This document shows, piece by piece, positions 7,806-14,945 of a stretch of DNA of 16,806 nt. Made by a program: the position numbers and the translations under genes. Origin of the DNA: Haladaptatiplasma sp964454575 (lineage in GTDB: Archaea; Thermoplasmatota; Thermoplasmata; Halarchaeoplasmatales; Halarchaeoplasmataceae); assembly GCA_964454575.1 (NCBI GenBank), contig CAYVTG010000040.1, positions 1 to 16,806 of the forward strand. Reading direction: 5' to 3'. A model generated the notes under the pieces. It did no database searches. It saw only the letters and a program-made list of their open reading frames with translations, and was not told the DNA's origin. Numbering within the stretch: position 1 is the first letter of the stretch; each line of letters begins with the position of its first letter.

Positions 7806-8114
7806 CTCTCTCGAAGGGCCTATGAAGGCCAGGAGGCCAGTCAGGCACTGTTTGAAGAGAGGATAAAGACTATATTGATAGAACGGGTTAGCGAAGAAAG
7901 GAACATGAGTGTTCAGGAAGTCAGAGACCTCATAAAAGATCCTGAAAGGTTGCGGATCATCCTGAATGATGATGTACTGGTGGATTTCGTGGTGCACGGC
8001 AGAGAGTTTCGTGACACCGGCGATAAGGAAGCCCACCGGAAGACGAAAGAAGACGGAGAAAGGTACAAGCAAAAGATACGCACGATAATAAAGCATATAG
8101 AGGAATGGAAATGA
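7806..8114 (+). pseudogene. 5'-truncated, diverged copy of the two-TM protein gene
   Basis: The frame is open from just after a TAG at 7803-7805 to the TGA at 8112-8114, about 102 codons, and aligns with the C-terminal part of the protein encoded at 5080-5670. Matching blocks include EASQALFEERIK versus ETSQALLEERLK, DPERLRIILNDDVL versus DPSRLKRVVEDDVL, and an identical last ten residues IIKHIEEWK plus preceding isoleucine. By eye about 45% of residues match. Both membrane segments are missing. There is no ATG near the start of homology; a TTG at 7875 or an ATG at 7905 could begin a short soluble product. The stop overlaps the moxR start as ATGA. It is either a relic or a short protein kept for coupled translation of moxR; the open frame argues that decay is recent or that it is selected. 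Confidence 0.7.
8085..8114 (+). repeat. 30-bp direct repeat, right copy
   Basis: Identical to 5641-5670, 2,444 bp away, although the coding sequence just upstream of both copies differs. It contains the last codons of the truncated copy and the ATGA overlap that starts moxR, with GAGG about 8 nt upstream as ribosome-binding site. Confidence 0.95.
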
Positions 8115-9061
8115 AGATAGAAGAAGTTTCAAAGATAGGTACTACGCTGATAGACGAAGTTGCCAGACACATAGTCGGTAAGAGGGGTGTGCTGCAGAAG
8201 ACCCTTGTGGGGATACTGGCAAACGGACACATACTCTTCGAAGACTACCCCGGTCTTGCGAAAACGATGATGTCGAACTGTTTTGCCGATGCTCTCGGCT
8301 GCGATTTCAAACGGATCCAGTTCACTCCAGATCTGCTGCCGGCTGACATCACAGGTTCCTTCATATACGACAGAAATACAGGTGAATTCAAGATGCGCAA
8401 GGGGCCCATATTCACCAACATACTGCTGGCGGACGAGATAAACCGGGCACCACCCAAGACACAGGCCGCCCTGCTGGAGGCCATGCAGGAAAAGCAGACC
8501 ACCATCGAGGGAGAAACGCACAAGATGAAACCGCCCTTCATCGTGATCGCGACTCAGAACCCCATCGAATACGAAGGTACATATCCGCTGCCGGAGGCAC
8601 AGGTGGACCGGTTCATGCTCAGATTGGACGTTGGATATCCTACACAGGAACATGAAGTCGAGATACTGCGCAGAAGAAAGGACAGAAAGATGGACTACGT
8701 GAAGGTTGAAAAGGTCACTGAGCCGAAAACGGTACTCGATATGCAGCGAGCAGTTGAAGACGTACATCTGGACGATGATATCAAGGATTATATCGTTCGC
8801 ATCGTACAGAACACACGTAAGAATAGCCAGATAGAGGTAGGCTGCAGTCCAAGAGGCAGCCTGGCGCTGATGAAGACTTCCATGGCTAATGCGGCTGTAA
8901 AGGGCAGGGACTATGTGGTGCCGGACGACGTTAAATTCCTATCAAAAGAAGCACTGGCGCACAGACTTGTACTCAAGCCGGGGCCGGCGATCAAAGGCGT
9001 CAAACCTGAGTATATCATATCGCAGATACTGAAAAAGGTACCAGTACCAAAGTTAAAGTGA
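8111..9061 (+). CDS. MoxR family AAA+ ATPase
   Basis: A protein of 316 residues, the usual MoxR length. MoxR ATPases act as chaperone-like remodellers, typically with vWA or DUF58 partners. The MoxR-type Walker A is EDYPGLAKT (44-52), Walker B ILLADEINR (104-112) followed by APPKTQAALLEAMQE, and sensor 1 sits in ATQNPIEYEGTYPLPEAQVD (147-166) before RF. A C-terminal lid region (GCSPRGSLALMKTSMANA) is also present. The start at 8111 is chosen because it overlaps the preceding stop as ATGA and has GAGG upstream; an ATG at 8105 would add two residues. A DUF58 gene follows after 5 nt. The promoter of the original operon is now 2.4 kb upstream on the far side of the insert, so expression probably depends on a newer promoter near 7795. 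Confidence 0.95.
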   Translation: MKIEEVSKIGTTLIDEVARHIVGKRGVLQKTLVGILANGHILFEDYPGLAKTMMSNCFADALGCDFKRIQFTPDLLPADITGSFIYDRNTGEFKMRKGPIFTNILLADEINRAPPKTQAALLEAMQEKQTTIEGETHKMKPPFIVIATQNPIEYEGTYPLPEAQVDRFMLRLDVGYPTQEHEVEILRRRKDRKMDYVKVEKVTEPKTVLDMQRAVEDVHLDDDIKDYIVRIVQNTRKNSQIEVGCSPRGSLALMKTSMANAAVKGRDYVVPDDVKFLSKEALAHRLVLKPGPAIKGVKPEYIISQILKKVPVPKLK

Positions 9062-9066
9062 AATAG

Positions 9067-10338
9067 ATGAAGACCCTATCCAATTTCTATCTGGCCGGCT
9101 TCGCGCTTCTCGCCGTTATCATGGGGCTACTCACACGTAGCTGGGTCCTTCTGGTACTGGCGTTACCGTCTTTATCACTGCTGGTGGTAGGACTCAACGG
9201 CGTGCCCCGGAAGGAATTGGACATAGATATCTCCCGGAATCTGGAAGAGGGCGATATACACGAAAGTGATCATTTTAATATAATCACTACGGTGAAGAAC
9301 AATGGTGATACCATCCGATATATCGAGATACTCGATGAAGTATCGCCAAGGATGAACATCACCAAAGGCACCAATCATATCATCACAGAGCTAAAAGCGG
9401 GAGAAAAGGTAAGATTAAAATTCCAACTTTCCTGTCCGGTGCGAGGAGACGCTGACATAGGCCCTATCCATCTGAGATACAAAGATCCCCTAGATCTCTA
9501 CTTCTCCGAGTGGGTAGAAGATAAAAAGGCCAACATAACCATACTGCCCCGAATAGAGCATATCAACAAGGTTTACATACGCCCGAAATACACCAGAAAT
9601 TGGTTGGGAAATATCCAGTCCGGAAGCATGGGTTCCGGTACGGAGTTCTTCGCACTCAGAGAATATCTGCCAGGAGACACCATGAAGAGGATCAACTGGA
9701 AGGCTACTGCAAGACACATGTACCCGGTGACAAATGAATTTGAAGGGGAGAACTGCGGTGACGTGATAATCGTGGTCGAAGCGGAGAGGGATTCAAACCT
9801 TGGCACAGTCCAAGTCAATACCAACAACGTCTCGGTACGCGCTGCCGCCAGTCTGGCATCCTCCATCTTGGCAGATAGAAACAGAGTTGGACTTGTAGTA
9901 TTGGGCGATTATCTGGACTGGCTTTATCCGGCCTTCGGTAGAGACCAATTCCACAAGATCATGGATCTCCTGGCTAGACCCACAGAGGGAGGCGTCTGGC
10001 ACATAGAAGAAGCGAAGTGGGTTATCAACCGATTCTTTCCACGTAAAACCATGGTGATCATCATCTCTCCGTTGATAGACTCACGGATAGTCGAGACGGT
10101 GATGGACCTTTGGAGGGGGAATCATGAAGTGATGGTCGTTTCGCCTTCTCCCGTAGAGCTGGAGAAGATGGCTGAAGGTATAGAGGATGACATATCCGAA
10201 TCCATACTCAACCTTGAACGTGAGAATATCATCGATCGTATATGGCACTACGCAGTGGTGGTCGATTGGGACCCCCGGGAACCACTGGATGTAGCTTTGG
10301 AAGTGGTCCGAAGATATCAAAGGAGGAGAGGCTCTTGA
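9067..10338 (+). CDS. DUF58 domain protein (MoxR partner)
   Basis: A protein of 423 residues. Two N-terminal hydrophobic segments (about 7-23 and 27-43) anchor it. A beta-rich region follows (residues 50-150, resembling the CARDB/DUF11-like extracellular part seen in archaeal DUF58 proteins). Then comes the DUF58 hallmark GTEFFALREYLPGDTMKRIN followed by WKATAR (roughly 190-216). The rest is a vWA-like fold without an obvious intact MIDAS; the strand that should carry it reads DVIIVVEAERDSN, where a DxSxS would be expected, as is common in this family. DUF58 proteins pair with MoxR ATPases; no reaction is established. It lies 5 nt after moxR and overlaps the next gene. Confidence 0.92.
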   Translation: MKTLSNFYLAGFALLAVIMGLLTRSWVLLVLALPSLSLLVVGLNGVPRKELDIDISRNLEEGDIHESDHFNIITTVKNNGDTIRYIEILDEVSPRMNITKGTNHIITELKAGEKVRLKFQLSCPVRGDADIGPIHLRYKDPLDLYFSEWVEDKKANITILPRIEHINKVYIRPKYTRNWLGNIQSGSMGSGTEFFALREYLPGDTMKRINWKATARHMYPVTNEFEGENCGDVIIVVEAERDSNLGTVQVNTNNVSVRAAASLASSILADRNRVGLVVLGDYLDWLYPAFGRDQFHKIMDLLARPTEGGVWHIEEAKWVINRFFPRKTMVIIISPLIDSRIVETVMDLWRGNHEVMVVSPSPVELEKMAEGIEDDISESILNLERENIIDRIWHYAVVVDWDPREPLDVALEVVRRYQRRRGS

Positions 10339-10892
10339 AGTCACTGGAAGATATCCCGGTTTCATCGGTGATGGTCGCACTAGTAGCTCTGTTTGCAGCA
10401 CTCTTCACATACCCAGTTTCTGCATGGTATATACCCGCTCTAGGTGGTATAGTAGCTTTGGTCGGTGTATTGACCGGTAGAAGGACATTTAACAACGTAG
10501 GTATGTTGTTCACAGGCTTATCGTTCTATATACTCAACAGAAATCTACCTTTCTCGGATATCAACATCATCGTCATACTCGGCATGTTTTTCGCTCTTTA
10601 TTCCGTATGGCATACCGGAAACCGAGAGATGCTACTTGATGAGATGGGTGGAGATGAAGATATCGATATATTGAAAAGATACTGGAAGTCCTCAAATCTA
10701 TACCTTATCGGACATGTGATAACAGCATTTTCACTGTCTTTCTTAGGAATTTATGTAGCAAGATACAGCTATCTGGGAATAGAGCTAGACCCCATGTCGG
10801 CGATACCCGTGGCCGTGATATTCGGGCTGCTTGTATTATTTACCATCTACATAGTGGTGGAGGTTTTACCACGATACGCCGATTCCAACTAA
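10335..10892 (+). CDS. Polytopic membrane protein ending the MoxR/DUF58 operon
   Basis: A protein of 185 residues starting at a TTG that overlaps the DUF58 stop (TTGA at 10335-10338), with GGAGG at 10322-10326 eight bases upstream. An upstream ATG at 10242 in the same frame lies inside the DUF58 gene and would add a glycine/proline-rich, non-hydrophobic leader, so the TTG is preferred. Five or six hydrophobic segments are seen (about 10-30, 33-50, 55-70, 74-92, 118-140 and 152-176) with a short acidic loop (EMGGDEDIDILKRYW) between. I do not recognise the family. Position makes it a likely membrane component of the MoxR/DUF58/DUF4129 system. Confidence 0.8.
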   Translation: MKSLEDIPVSSVMVALVALFAALFTYPVSAWYIPALGGIVALVGVLTGRRTFNNVGMLFTGLSFYILNRNLPFSDINIIVILGMFFALYSVWHTGNREMLLDEMGGDEDIDILKRYWKSSNLYLIGHVITAFSLSFLGIYVARYSYLGIELDPMSAIPVAVIFGLLVLFTIYIVVEVLPRYADSN

Positions 10893-10895
10893 TCT

Positions 10896-10902
10896 TAAAT
10901 AC
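10896..10902 (+). promoter_or_regulatory. TATA-like box for the rnp2 operon
   Basis: TTAAATA lies 40-46 nt before the TTG start at 10942, giving a predicted short leader that still contains the GAGGTG ribosome-binding site at 10929-10934. Confidence 0.5.
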
Positions 10903-10941
10903 TCTTAATCTCTATTTGTTGACGCACAGAGGTGCCAAAAT

Positions 10942-11241
10942 TTGGCTGTAAAAGGAAAAAGATACCGGTATATCGGGTTCGAGATAATAGACGGTGAAGA
11001 AATAGACCGCAGAGAGATGATACGAGCGGTTAGGAACTCATTCCGCGAAGATGAGTATACCGCTGTGGAGCCGTGGATCACCGTTTTTACCGGAGACAAA
11101 GGCATAGTCCGTTGCCTACATACGGGTAAGGATCGAACCATAGAGATCTTAAACAACTTGGAGATCAAAGGGGGTACGGTGAAAACCGTGGTCACCAGTG
11201 GTACCATAAAGAAGGTAAAAAAGGTGCTTCTTGAGGGATGA
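10942..11241 (+). CDS. rnp2: Ribonuclease P protein component 2 (Pop5/Rnp2)
   Basis: A 99-residue subunit of archaeal RNase P, which removes 5' leaders from pre-tRNA. The opening MAVKGKRYRYIGFEIID, the middle WITVFTGDKGIVRCLHTGKD and the end TVKTVVTSGTIKKVKK match the archaeal Pop5 pattern, including the conserved GIVRC strand and SGTIKKxK tail. The start codon is TTG; GAGGTG lies 7 nt upstream and no ATG is available near the conserved N-terminus. The length is a little short for the family but complete at both ends. It begins a two-gene operon with a radical SAM gene whose start lies 2 nt past its stop. Confidence 0.9.
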   Translation: MAVKGKRYRYIGFEIIDGEEIDRREMIRAVRNSFREDEYTAVEPWITVFTGDKGIVRCLHTGKDRTIEILNNLEIKGGTVKTVVTSGTIKKVKKVLLEG

Positions 11242-11243
11242 TC

Positions 11244-12851
11244 ATGTTAGATGCGGTTATCCTTGATGGCTATGTTGATGAACCAGCTATGCTGGGAGTC
11301 CCTCCGTATATCTCTTCTGAACCGCGATGGATCGCCGGTGTACTTGAAGAGTTTGGGTTAACATGGGATTACATCACTGTAGATGAATATCGGACAGGAG
11401 GAATACCGGATTCAAAGATATTGATAGTCCACGGCGGTGTTACCGTCCCGGGAAAATACCTCGGCGGAACGCCTCTGAGTGTACGTGAATGCCGGGAACT
11501 CGGGATCAAATTTACAGATAGAGAAACCTACCTGGGCGGACCGCTAGCTAGAACTAAAGAAACTATGCCCTTCGATCATACATCTTGTAAGGATCTTTCA
11601 GCTTATCTTTACGGATCTCTGGATGGAGAGCCCCGTGATAGATGGATGAACACGGATGAAAGAGAGAGATGGTTATCGCTGGGAGCAGCAGTGGTCTGTA
11701 AGCATCCATTATACCCGGATCCGCTACTGGCAGAGATAGGAACGTACAGGGGCTGCGTACGTTACTTCACCGGAGGCTGTTCGTTCTGTTCAGAACCGGG
11801 ATACGGCAAACCAGAGTTCCGTGAACAGTCAGATGTTATAGCCGAGGTGTCGGCACTGTACGAACTCGGTATACGGCATTTTAGGATAGGTGGGCAATCA
11901 TGCATCATAAGTTATAAGGCTCAAGGTATCGGGGAGCGAGAGAGACCTGTTCCTCAACCCAAGGAGTTAAAGCGGTTGTTCAAAGGCATCCGAGATGCCT
12001 GTCCCGACATCAAAGTGCTTCACGTTGATAATGCAAATCCAGCTGTGATGGCCGCCCATCCTGAAGAAACTACGGAGGTACTTGAGATACTAGTGGAACA
12101 CACCACTGCGGGAAACGTACTGGCATTGGGTATGGAATCTTCGGATCCGGAAGTTATCAAAGCGAACAACCTGAACGCCAGACCCGAAGAAGTCGAAGAA
12201 GCCATCAGTATGATCAACGAAGTCGGTGCCGCGAGAGGTGATAACGGCATGCCAAAATTATCGCCAGGGATCAATTTTCTGGCTGGTTTAAAAGGAGAGC
12301 GACCGGAAACCTACGATCTCAACTTTGATTTTTTGAAGAATATACTGGACTCCGGCTTTATCTTAAGAAGGATCAACATACGTCAGGTGCTTTCAGATAG
12401 CGATGATTTCTCTCTTAAACACAAACATGAATTCAAACGGTTCAAAAACATGGTCAGAGAGAAGATAGACAGACCTATGTTGGTTAGAATGCTCCCGGAA
12501 GGGACGGTGCTTCGAGATGTTTACATGGAATTGCATAAAGGTAAGCTCACCTTCGGAAGACAGATAGGTACTTATCCGCTCCTGATCGGTATCGAGTACC
12601 CCTTAGATCTGGGTAAATATTATGATATCATGGTGACAGAGCACGGCTACCGCAGTATAACCGGTATCCACCATCCTTTTTTCATAGATCAGGCTAGTTT
12701 TTCGGAGCTGAAAGCACTTCCCGGAGTGGGTAAAAAGAGAGCGGCTAAAATATTCCGTTCCAAACCCGAAAGTAAAGAAGACTTACGTTCTCTATTGAAG
12801 AACGATGAACTAATCGATGATATCCTCAGATATGCAGACTTCTCAATCTAG
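11244..12851 (+). CDS. Radical SAM protein with C-terminal helix-hairpin-helix (COG1031-like)
   Basis: A protein of 535 residues. The N-terminus VILDGYVDEPAMLGVPPYIS is characteristic of an archaeal family of uncharacterised Fe-S oxidoreductases (COG1031, MJ1487-like). The radical SAM cluster is the unusual C-x7-C-x2-C spacing in CVRYFTGGCSFC (cysteines about 171, 179 and 182) instead of the common CxxxCxxC. A Gly-rich strand, FRIGGQSCI, follows. Near residue 489 LKALPGVGKKRAAKIF is a helix-hairpin-helix, a nucleic-acid-binding motif. Of two ATGs, 11244 is chosen because GAGGG at 11233-11237 is 6 nt upstream; 11238 would have no spacing. Co-transcription with rnp2 and the HhH suggest an RNA or DNA substrate, which is inference. 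Its 3' end overlaps the convergent gamma-CA gene by 9 nt. Confidence 0.9.
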   Translation: MLDAVILDGYVDEPAMLGVPPYISSEPRWIAGVLEEFGLTWDYITVDEYRTGGIPDSKILIVHGGVTVPGKYLGGTPLSVRECRELGIKFTDRETYLGGPLARTKETMPFDHTSCKDLSAYLYGSLDGEPRDRWMNTDERERWLSLGAAVVCKHPLYPDPLLAEIGTYRGCVRYFTGGCSFCSEPGYGKPEFREQSDVIAEVSALYELGIRHFRIGGQSCIISYKAQGIGERERPVPQPKELKRLFKGIRDACPDIKVLHVDNANPAVMAAHPEETTEVLEILVEHTTAGNVLALGMESSDPEVIKANNLNARPEEVEEAISMINEVGAARGDNGMPKLSPGINFLAGLKGERPETYDLNFDFLKNILDSGFILRRINIRQVLSDSDDFSLKHKHEFKRFKNMVREKIDRPMLVRMLPEGTVLRDVYMELHKGKLTFGRQIGTYPLLIGIEYPLDLGKYYDIMVTEHGYRSITGIHHPFFIDQASFSELKALPGVGKKRAAKIFRSKPESKEDLRSLLKNDELIDDILRYADFSI

Positions 12852-13367
12852 CTTTTTTAGTCCTTCTTTATATCTCCCTGAAAGATCCCTATAGATCTCT
12901 TTGTACTCTGTCCACATCTTTTTGAAATCGTCGTCTACGGATTTGATCACCTTTGCAGGTATCCCAACGGCGACCCCCTCGTCGGGTATCTCACTGCCGC
13001 CTACGACCACTGCACCTTCGGCAACAACACTCCATCTACCTACCTTGGCGAAGTCGCTTACGATAGCTCCCATCCCAATAGTAGCGTAATCATCTATGAA
13101 TCCCCCGTGTATGATGGCAGCGTGCCCTATGGACACATAATCGCCTATCACTGTTTTTTCATTCGGCCTTGCATGTATAACGCAGTTTTCCTGCACATTT
13201 GAATTATCGCCGATCATCACCGTGCCGTAATCGCCTTTGATCCTGGCTCCAGGTCCGATGAAACATTTTTCTCCGATCCTCACATCGCCGATGATGTCCG
13301 CGCTCTTACTGACGTATGCACTCTCGTGTACTCTCGGGGTCCGATCTTCGAATTTGTATATAGCCAT
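12843..13367 (-). CDS. Gamma-carbonic-anhydrase-like left-handed beta-helix protein
   Basis: A 174-residue protein made of hexapeptide repeats (IIGDVR, IGEKCF, IGPGAR, VIGDYV, IGHAAI), followed by a C-terminal helix. The three zinc histidines of the gamma class are present: H65 in CVIHARPN, and H82 and H87 in IGHAAIIHGG. The Asp and Gln matching Asp61 and Gln75 of the Methanosarcina enzyme are D46 and Q59. The position of its Arg59 is lysine here (IKGD, where RGD is usual). This may lower hydratase activity or shift function, as other family members bind metal without clear activity. The enzyme would form trimers in the cytoplasm. It converges with the radical SAM gene and is transcribed alone. 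Confidence 0.88.
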   Translation of the reverse strand: MAIYKFEDRTPRVHESAYVSKSADIIGDVRIGEKCFIGPGARIKGDYGTVMIGDNSNVQENCVIHARPNEKTVIGDYVSIGHAAIIHGGFIDDYATIGMGAIVSDFAKVGRWSVVAEGAVVVGGSEIPDEGVAVGIPAKVIKSVDDDFKKMWTEYKEIYRDLSGRYKEGLKKLD

Positions 13368-13443
13368 GAACGGTCATCAGCTTATCAATAAATATGTTTG
13401 TGGTGGAAAAATCATATTACCCACCTTGCCTTCATGTTGAGTG

Positions 13444-13917
13444 ATGAAATACGTTCTCGACACATCGGTGATACTTTCCGGTAAGAACATCCCGCTATCC
13501 GTAGACCTGTACGTACCTCCCGGTGTGCTGGATGAGATAAAGGAAGGAGGGCGTTGGTACAGGAAGCTACAGCTAATGCTGGCCGCAGGTCTTAAAGTTG
13601 TCAATCCACCGGGAGCGATAATGAGCGAAGTCGAAAAGCAGGCAAAAAAGACCGGCGATTATCTTAGATTATCTTCTACGGACGTTGAGGTGATCGCTCT
13701 CGCTGTACATCTTGGCGCTAAAATTTTGACGGACGATTACTCCATACAGAATTTAGCCAAGAAGATGAAAATCGATTACGGGGGGATATCCCAGGATGAG
13801 ATAAAGGAAGGATATACATGGATATACCGATGTAAAAAATGCGGTCAGGTCTACAAGAAAGAATTAAAAGAGTGCCACAGATGCGGTGGAGAGGTCAGAA
13901 CGGTAAGATATGGCTGA
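13444..13917 (+). CDS. nob1: Ribosome maturation endonuclease Nob1 (PIN + zinc ribbon)
   Basis: A 157-residue nuclease that cleaves the 3' end of pre-16S rRNA. The PIN domain begins MKYVLDTSVIL with acidic residues D6, E31, D80 (in STDVEVIALA) and D97/D98 (in ILTDDYSIQNLA). The C-terminal zinc ribbon has cysteines 130, 133, 144 and 147 (CKKCGQVYKKELKECHRC). The domain order and length are right for archaeal Nob1, which separates it from VapC toxins that lack the ribbon. A GTG directly before the ATG (13441) could add one residue. No strong ribosome-binding site is visible; an AT-rich stretch about 26-36 nt upstream suits a leaderless start. Confidence 0.93.
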   Translation: MKYVLDTSVILSGKNIPLSVDLYVPPGVLDEIKEGGRWYRKLQLMLAAGLKVVNPPGAIMSEVEKQAKKTGDYLRLSSTDVEVIALAVHLGAKILTDDYSIQNLAKKMKIDYGGISQDEIKEGYTWIYRCKKCGQVYKKELKECHRCGGEVRTVRYG

Positions 13918-13980
13918 AGCTATTACAAAACTTTTTATCTTTGGACTCTTATCACTGTTGTAAATACGGAGGCTAACAAG

Positions 13981-14577
13981 ATGGATGTAATGGACATAGA
14001 AGACTTGGTTCCCGAAGAGTTTGCTGGTATCTGCGGAATGGCAGCACCATTCATCGCGTACATTTTCATAGGTCTGGCCATCTTGATCAACCCCTGGTTC
14101 TCGTGGAGCGATAATGCTCTCAGCGACTTGGGAGCTATGACTACGCCTTACAATAACATATTCAACTTCGGACTGATCATGGCTGGCGTTGCCGGGATAC
14201 TATTCACCATGGGTATATTCCGTTATGCTGAGGGAGGAGTAGGGGTAGCAGGTGTATCTGTATTCCTAGCAGGGATGATCTGCCTTGTGTTGATAGGTGT
14301 GTTCCCCATCGGAACATGGCCGCATTATTATGTTTCCGTACTATTCTTCGGCCTCTCCGCCGTCGGTATGGTTTTGATCGGTATAGACCAGTTATGGGAT
14401 TTTACAGAGCCTATCTGGGGGATCTTCATCATCTCTACAGTCGTCCTTGCTGCTATCACAGTAGGATTGATATATTCCATACCTTACGAACTGGGCGTAG
14501 CGATACCAGAGTTCGTAGGTACCATCCCGATGATGTTGTTTTCGTTAGTTTGGGGTGCAAGGCTGTATTTTGATTAA
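13981..14577 (+). CDS. DUF998-type integral membrane protein
   Basis: A 198-residue protein with six hydrophobic segments (about 16-38, 58-76, 82-104, 112-132, 140-160 and 172-195). The sequence FSWSDNALSDLGAM after the first segment is the conserved DUF998 signature (N-x-L-S-D-L-G), and VFPIGTWPHYYVS matches the second conserved loop around FP...HxxVS. The function of the family is unknown. GGAGG at 13968-13972 lies 8 nt before the ATG. The gene stands alone between nob1 and a gene-poor region and ends close to a T-rich hairpin. Confidence 0.85.
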   Translation: MDVMDIEDLVPEEFAGICGMAAPFIAYIFIGLAILINPWFSWSDNALSDLGAMTTPYNNIFNFGLIMAGVAGILFTMGIFRYAEGGVGVAGVSVFLAGMICLVLIGVFPIGTWPHYYVSVLFFGLSAVGMVLIGIDQLWDFTEPIWGIFIISTVVLAAITVGLIYSIPYELGVAIPEFVGTIPMMLFSLVWGARLYFD

Positions 14578-14610
14578 AAAAGATAGACAAAAGTTCTGAC
14601 AAACTTTCCG

Positions 14611-14636
14611 CTGTTCACTAAAAAGTTTTTTAACAG
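14611..14636 (+). terminator. T-rich hairpin after the DUF998 gene
   Basis: CTGTT and AACAG close a palindrome whose inner arms are TAAAAA and TTTTTTA, 34 nt after the DUF998 stop. The T-run within the descending arm fits an archaeal terminator. The structure is nearly symmetrical, so it could act in both directions. Confidence 0.45.
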
Positions 14637-14699
14637 ACCAATCACAAAGCTGACGCTTTCTGATAGCTCGTTTATTTTATCAAAATAGACTCACACCAC

Positions 14700-14718
14700 A
14701 GAAAATTTACAATTTTCT
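14700..14718. repeat. Short AT-rich palindrome
   Basis: AGAAAATT-TAC-AATTTTCT is a perfect 8-bp stem with a 3-nt loop. It lies beyond the 3' end of tRNA-Ala and is the first of several small hairpins between here and 15150. Confidence 0.7.
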
Positions 14719-14763
14719 ATTTGCCCATGAAAAACCACGATGGGTTCATCGAATGTAATGAGA

Positions 14764-14835
14764 TGGACCCAGCGGGATTTGAACCCGCGGCCTCTACCAT
14801 GCCAAGGTAGCGATCTTCCACTGATCTATGGGCCC
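14764..14835 (-). tRNA. tRNA-Ala(GGC), intact copy
   Basis: A 72-nt gene on the minus strand folds into a full cloverleaf: acceptor arms GGGCCCA and TGGGTCC with one G-U pair, D-stem GATC/GATC, anticodon stem CTACC/GGTAG with loop TTGGCAT, T-arm GCGGG-TTCAAAT-CCCGC, discriminator A, and no encoded CCA. The anticodon GGC (complement of 14801-14803) reads alanine GCC and GCU codons. No intron is present. A TATA-like CCTTATAGA lies 49-57 nt upstream. Because it is complete, this copy is taken as the functional one; a diverged second copy lies 135 bp upstream of it on the same strand. Confidence 0.95.
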
Positions 14836-14837
14836 AC

Positions 14838-14860
14838 GAATGAGCCGTTGCGAATGAGGG
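14838..14860. repeat. 23-bp tRNA leader repeat, copy 1
   Basis: GAATGAGCCGTTGCGAATGA plus GGG, upstream of the intact tRNA, is identical to 15091-15113 upstream of the broken one. It shows that the duplication covered the leader as well as the tRNA. Confidence 0.9.
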
Positions 14861-14883
14861 GGAAACAAGAGATTCTGTACATA

Positions 14884-14892
14884 TCTATAAGG
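14884..14892 (-). promoter_or_regulatory. TATA-like box for tRNA-Ala(GGC)
   Basis: CCTTATAGA on the minus strand lies 49-57 nt before the mature tRNA 5' end. It predicts a leader of about 20 nt for RNase P to remove. It is followed by ATGTAC, a word repeated beside both damaged tRNA copies. Confidence 0.5.
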
Positions 14893-14945
14893 GTTTCGGA
14901 GTTGAAGGTTTGACGGACTACAAAGGTGCTATACATTCTCTGCGC

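Noticed and set aside
8129..8767. Long open frame (212 codons) on the minus strand inside moxR
   Set aside because: It is wholly antisense to the clear MoxR gene, lacks recognisable domains and has the composition of a shadow frame.
13444..13917. VapC toxin of a toxin-antitoxin pair
   Set aside because: The C-terminal four-cysteine zinc ribbon and the length identify Nob1, and no antitoxin gene is adjacent.
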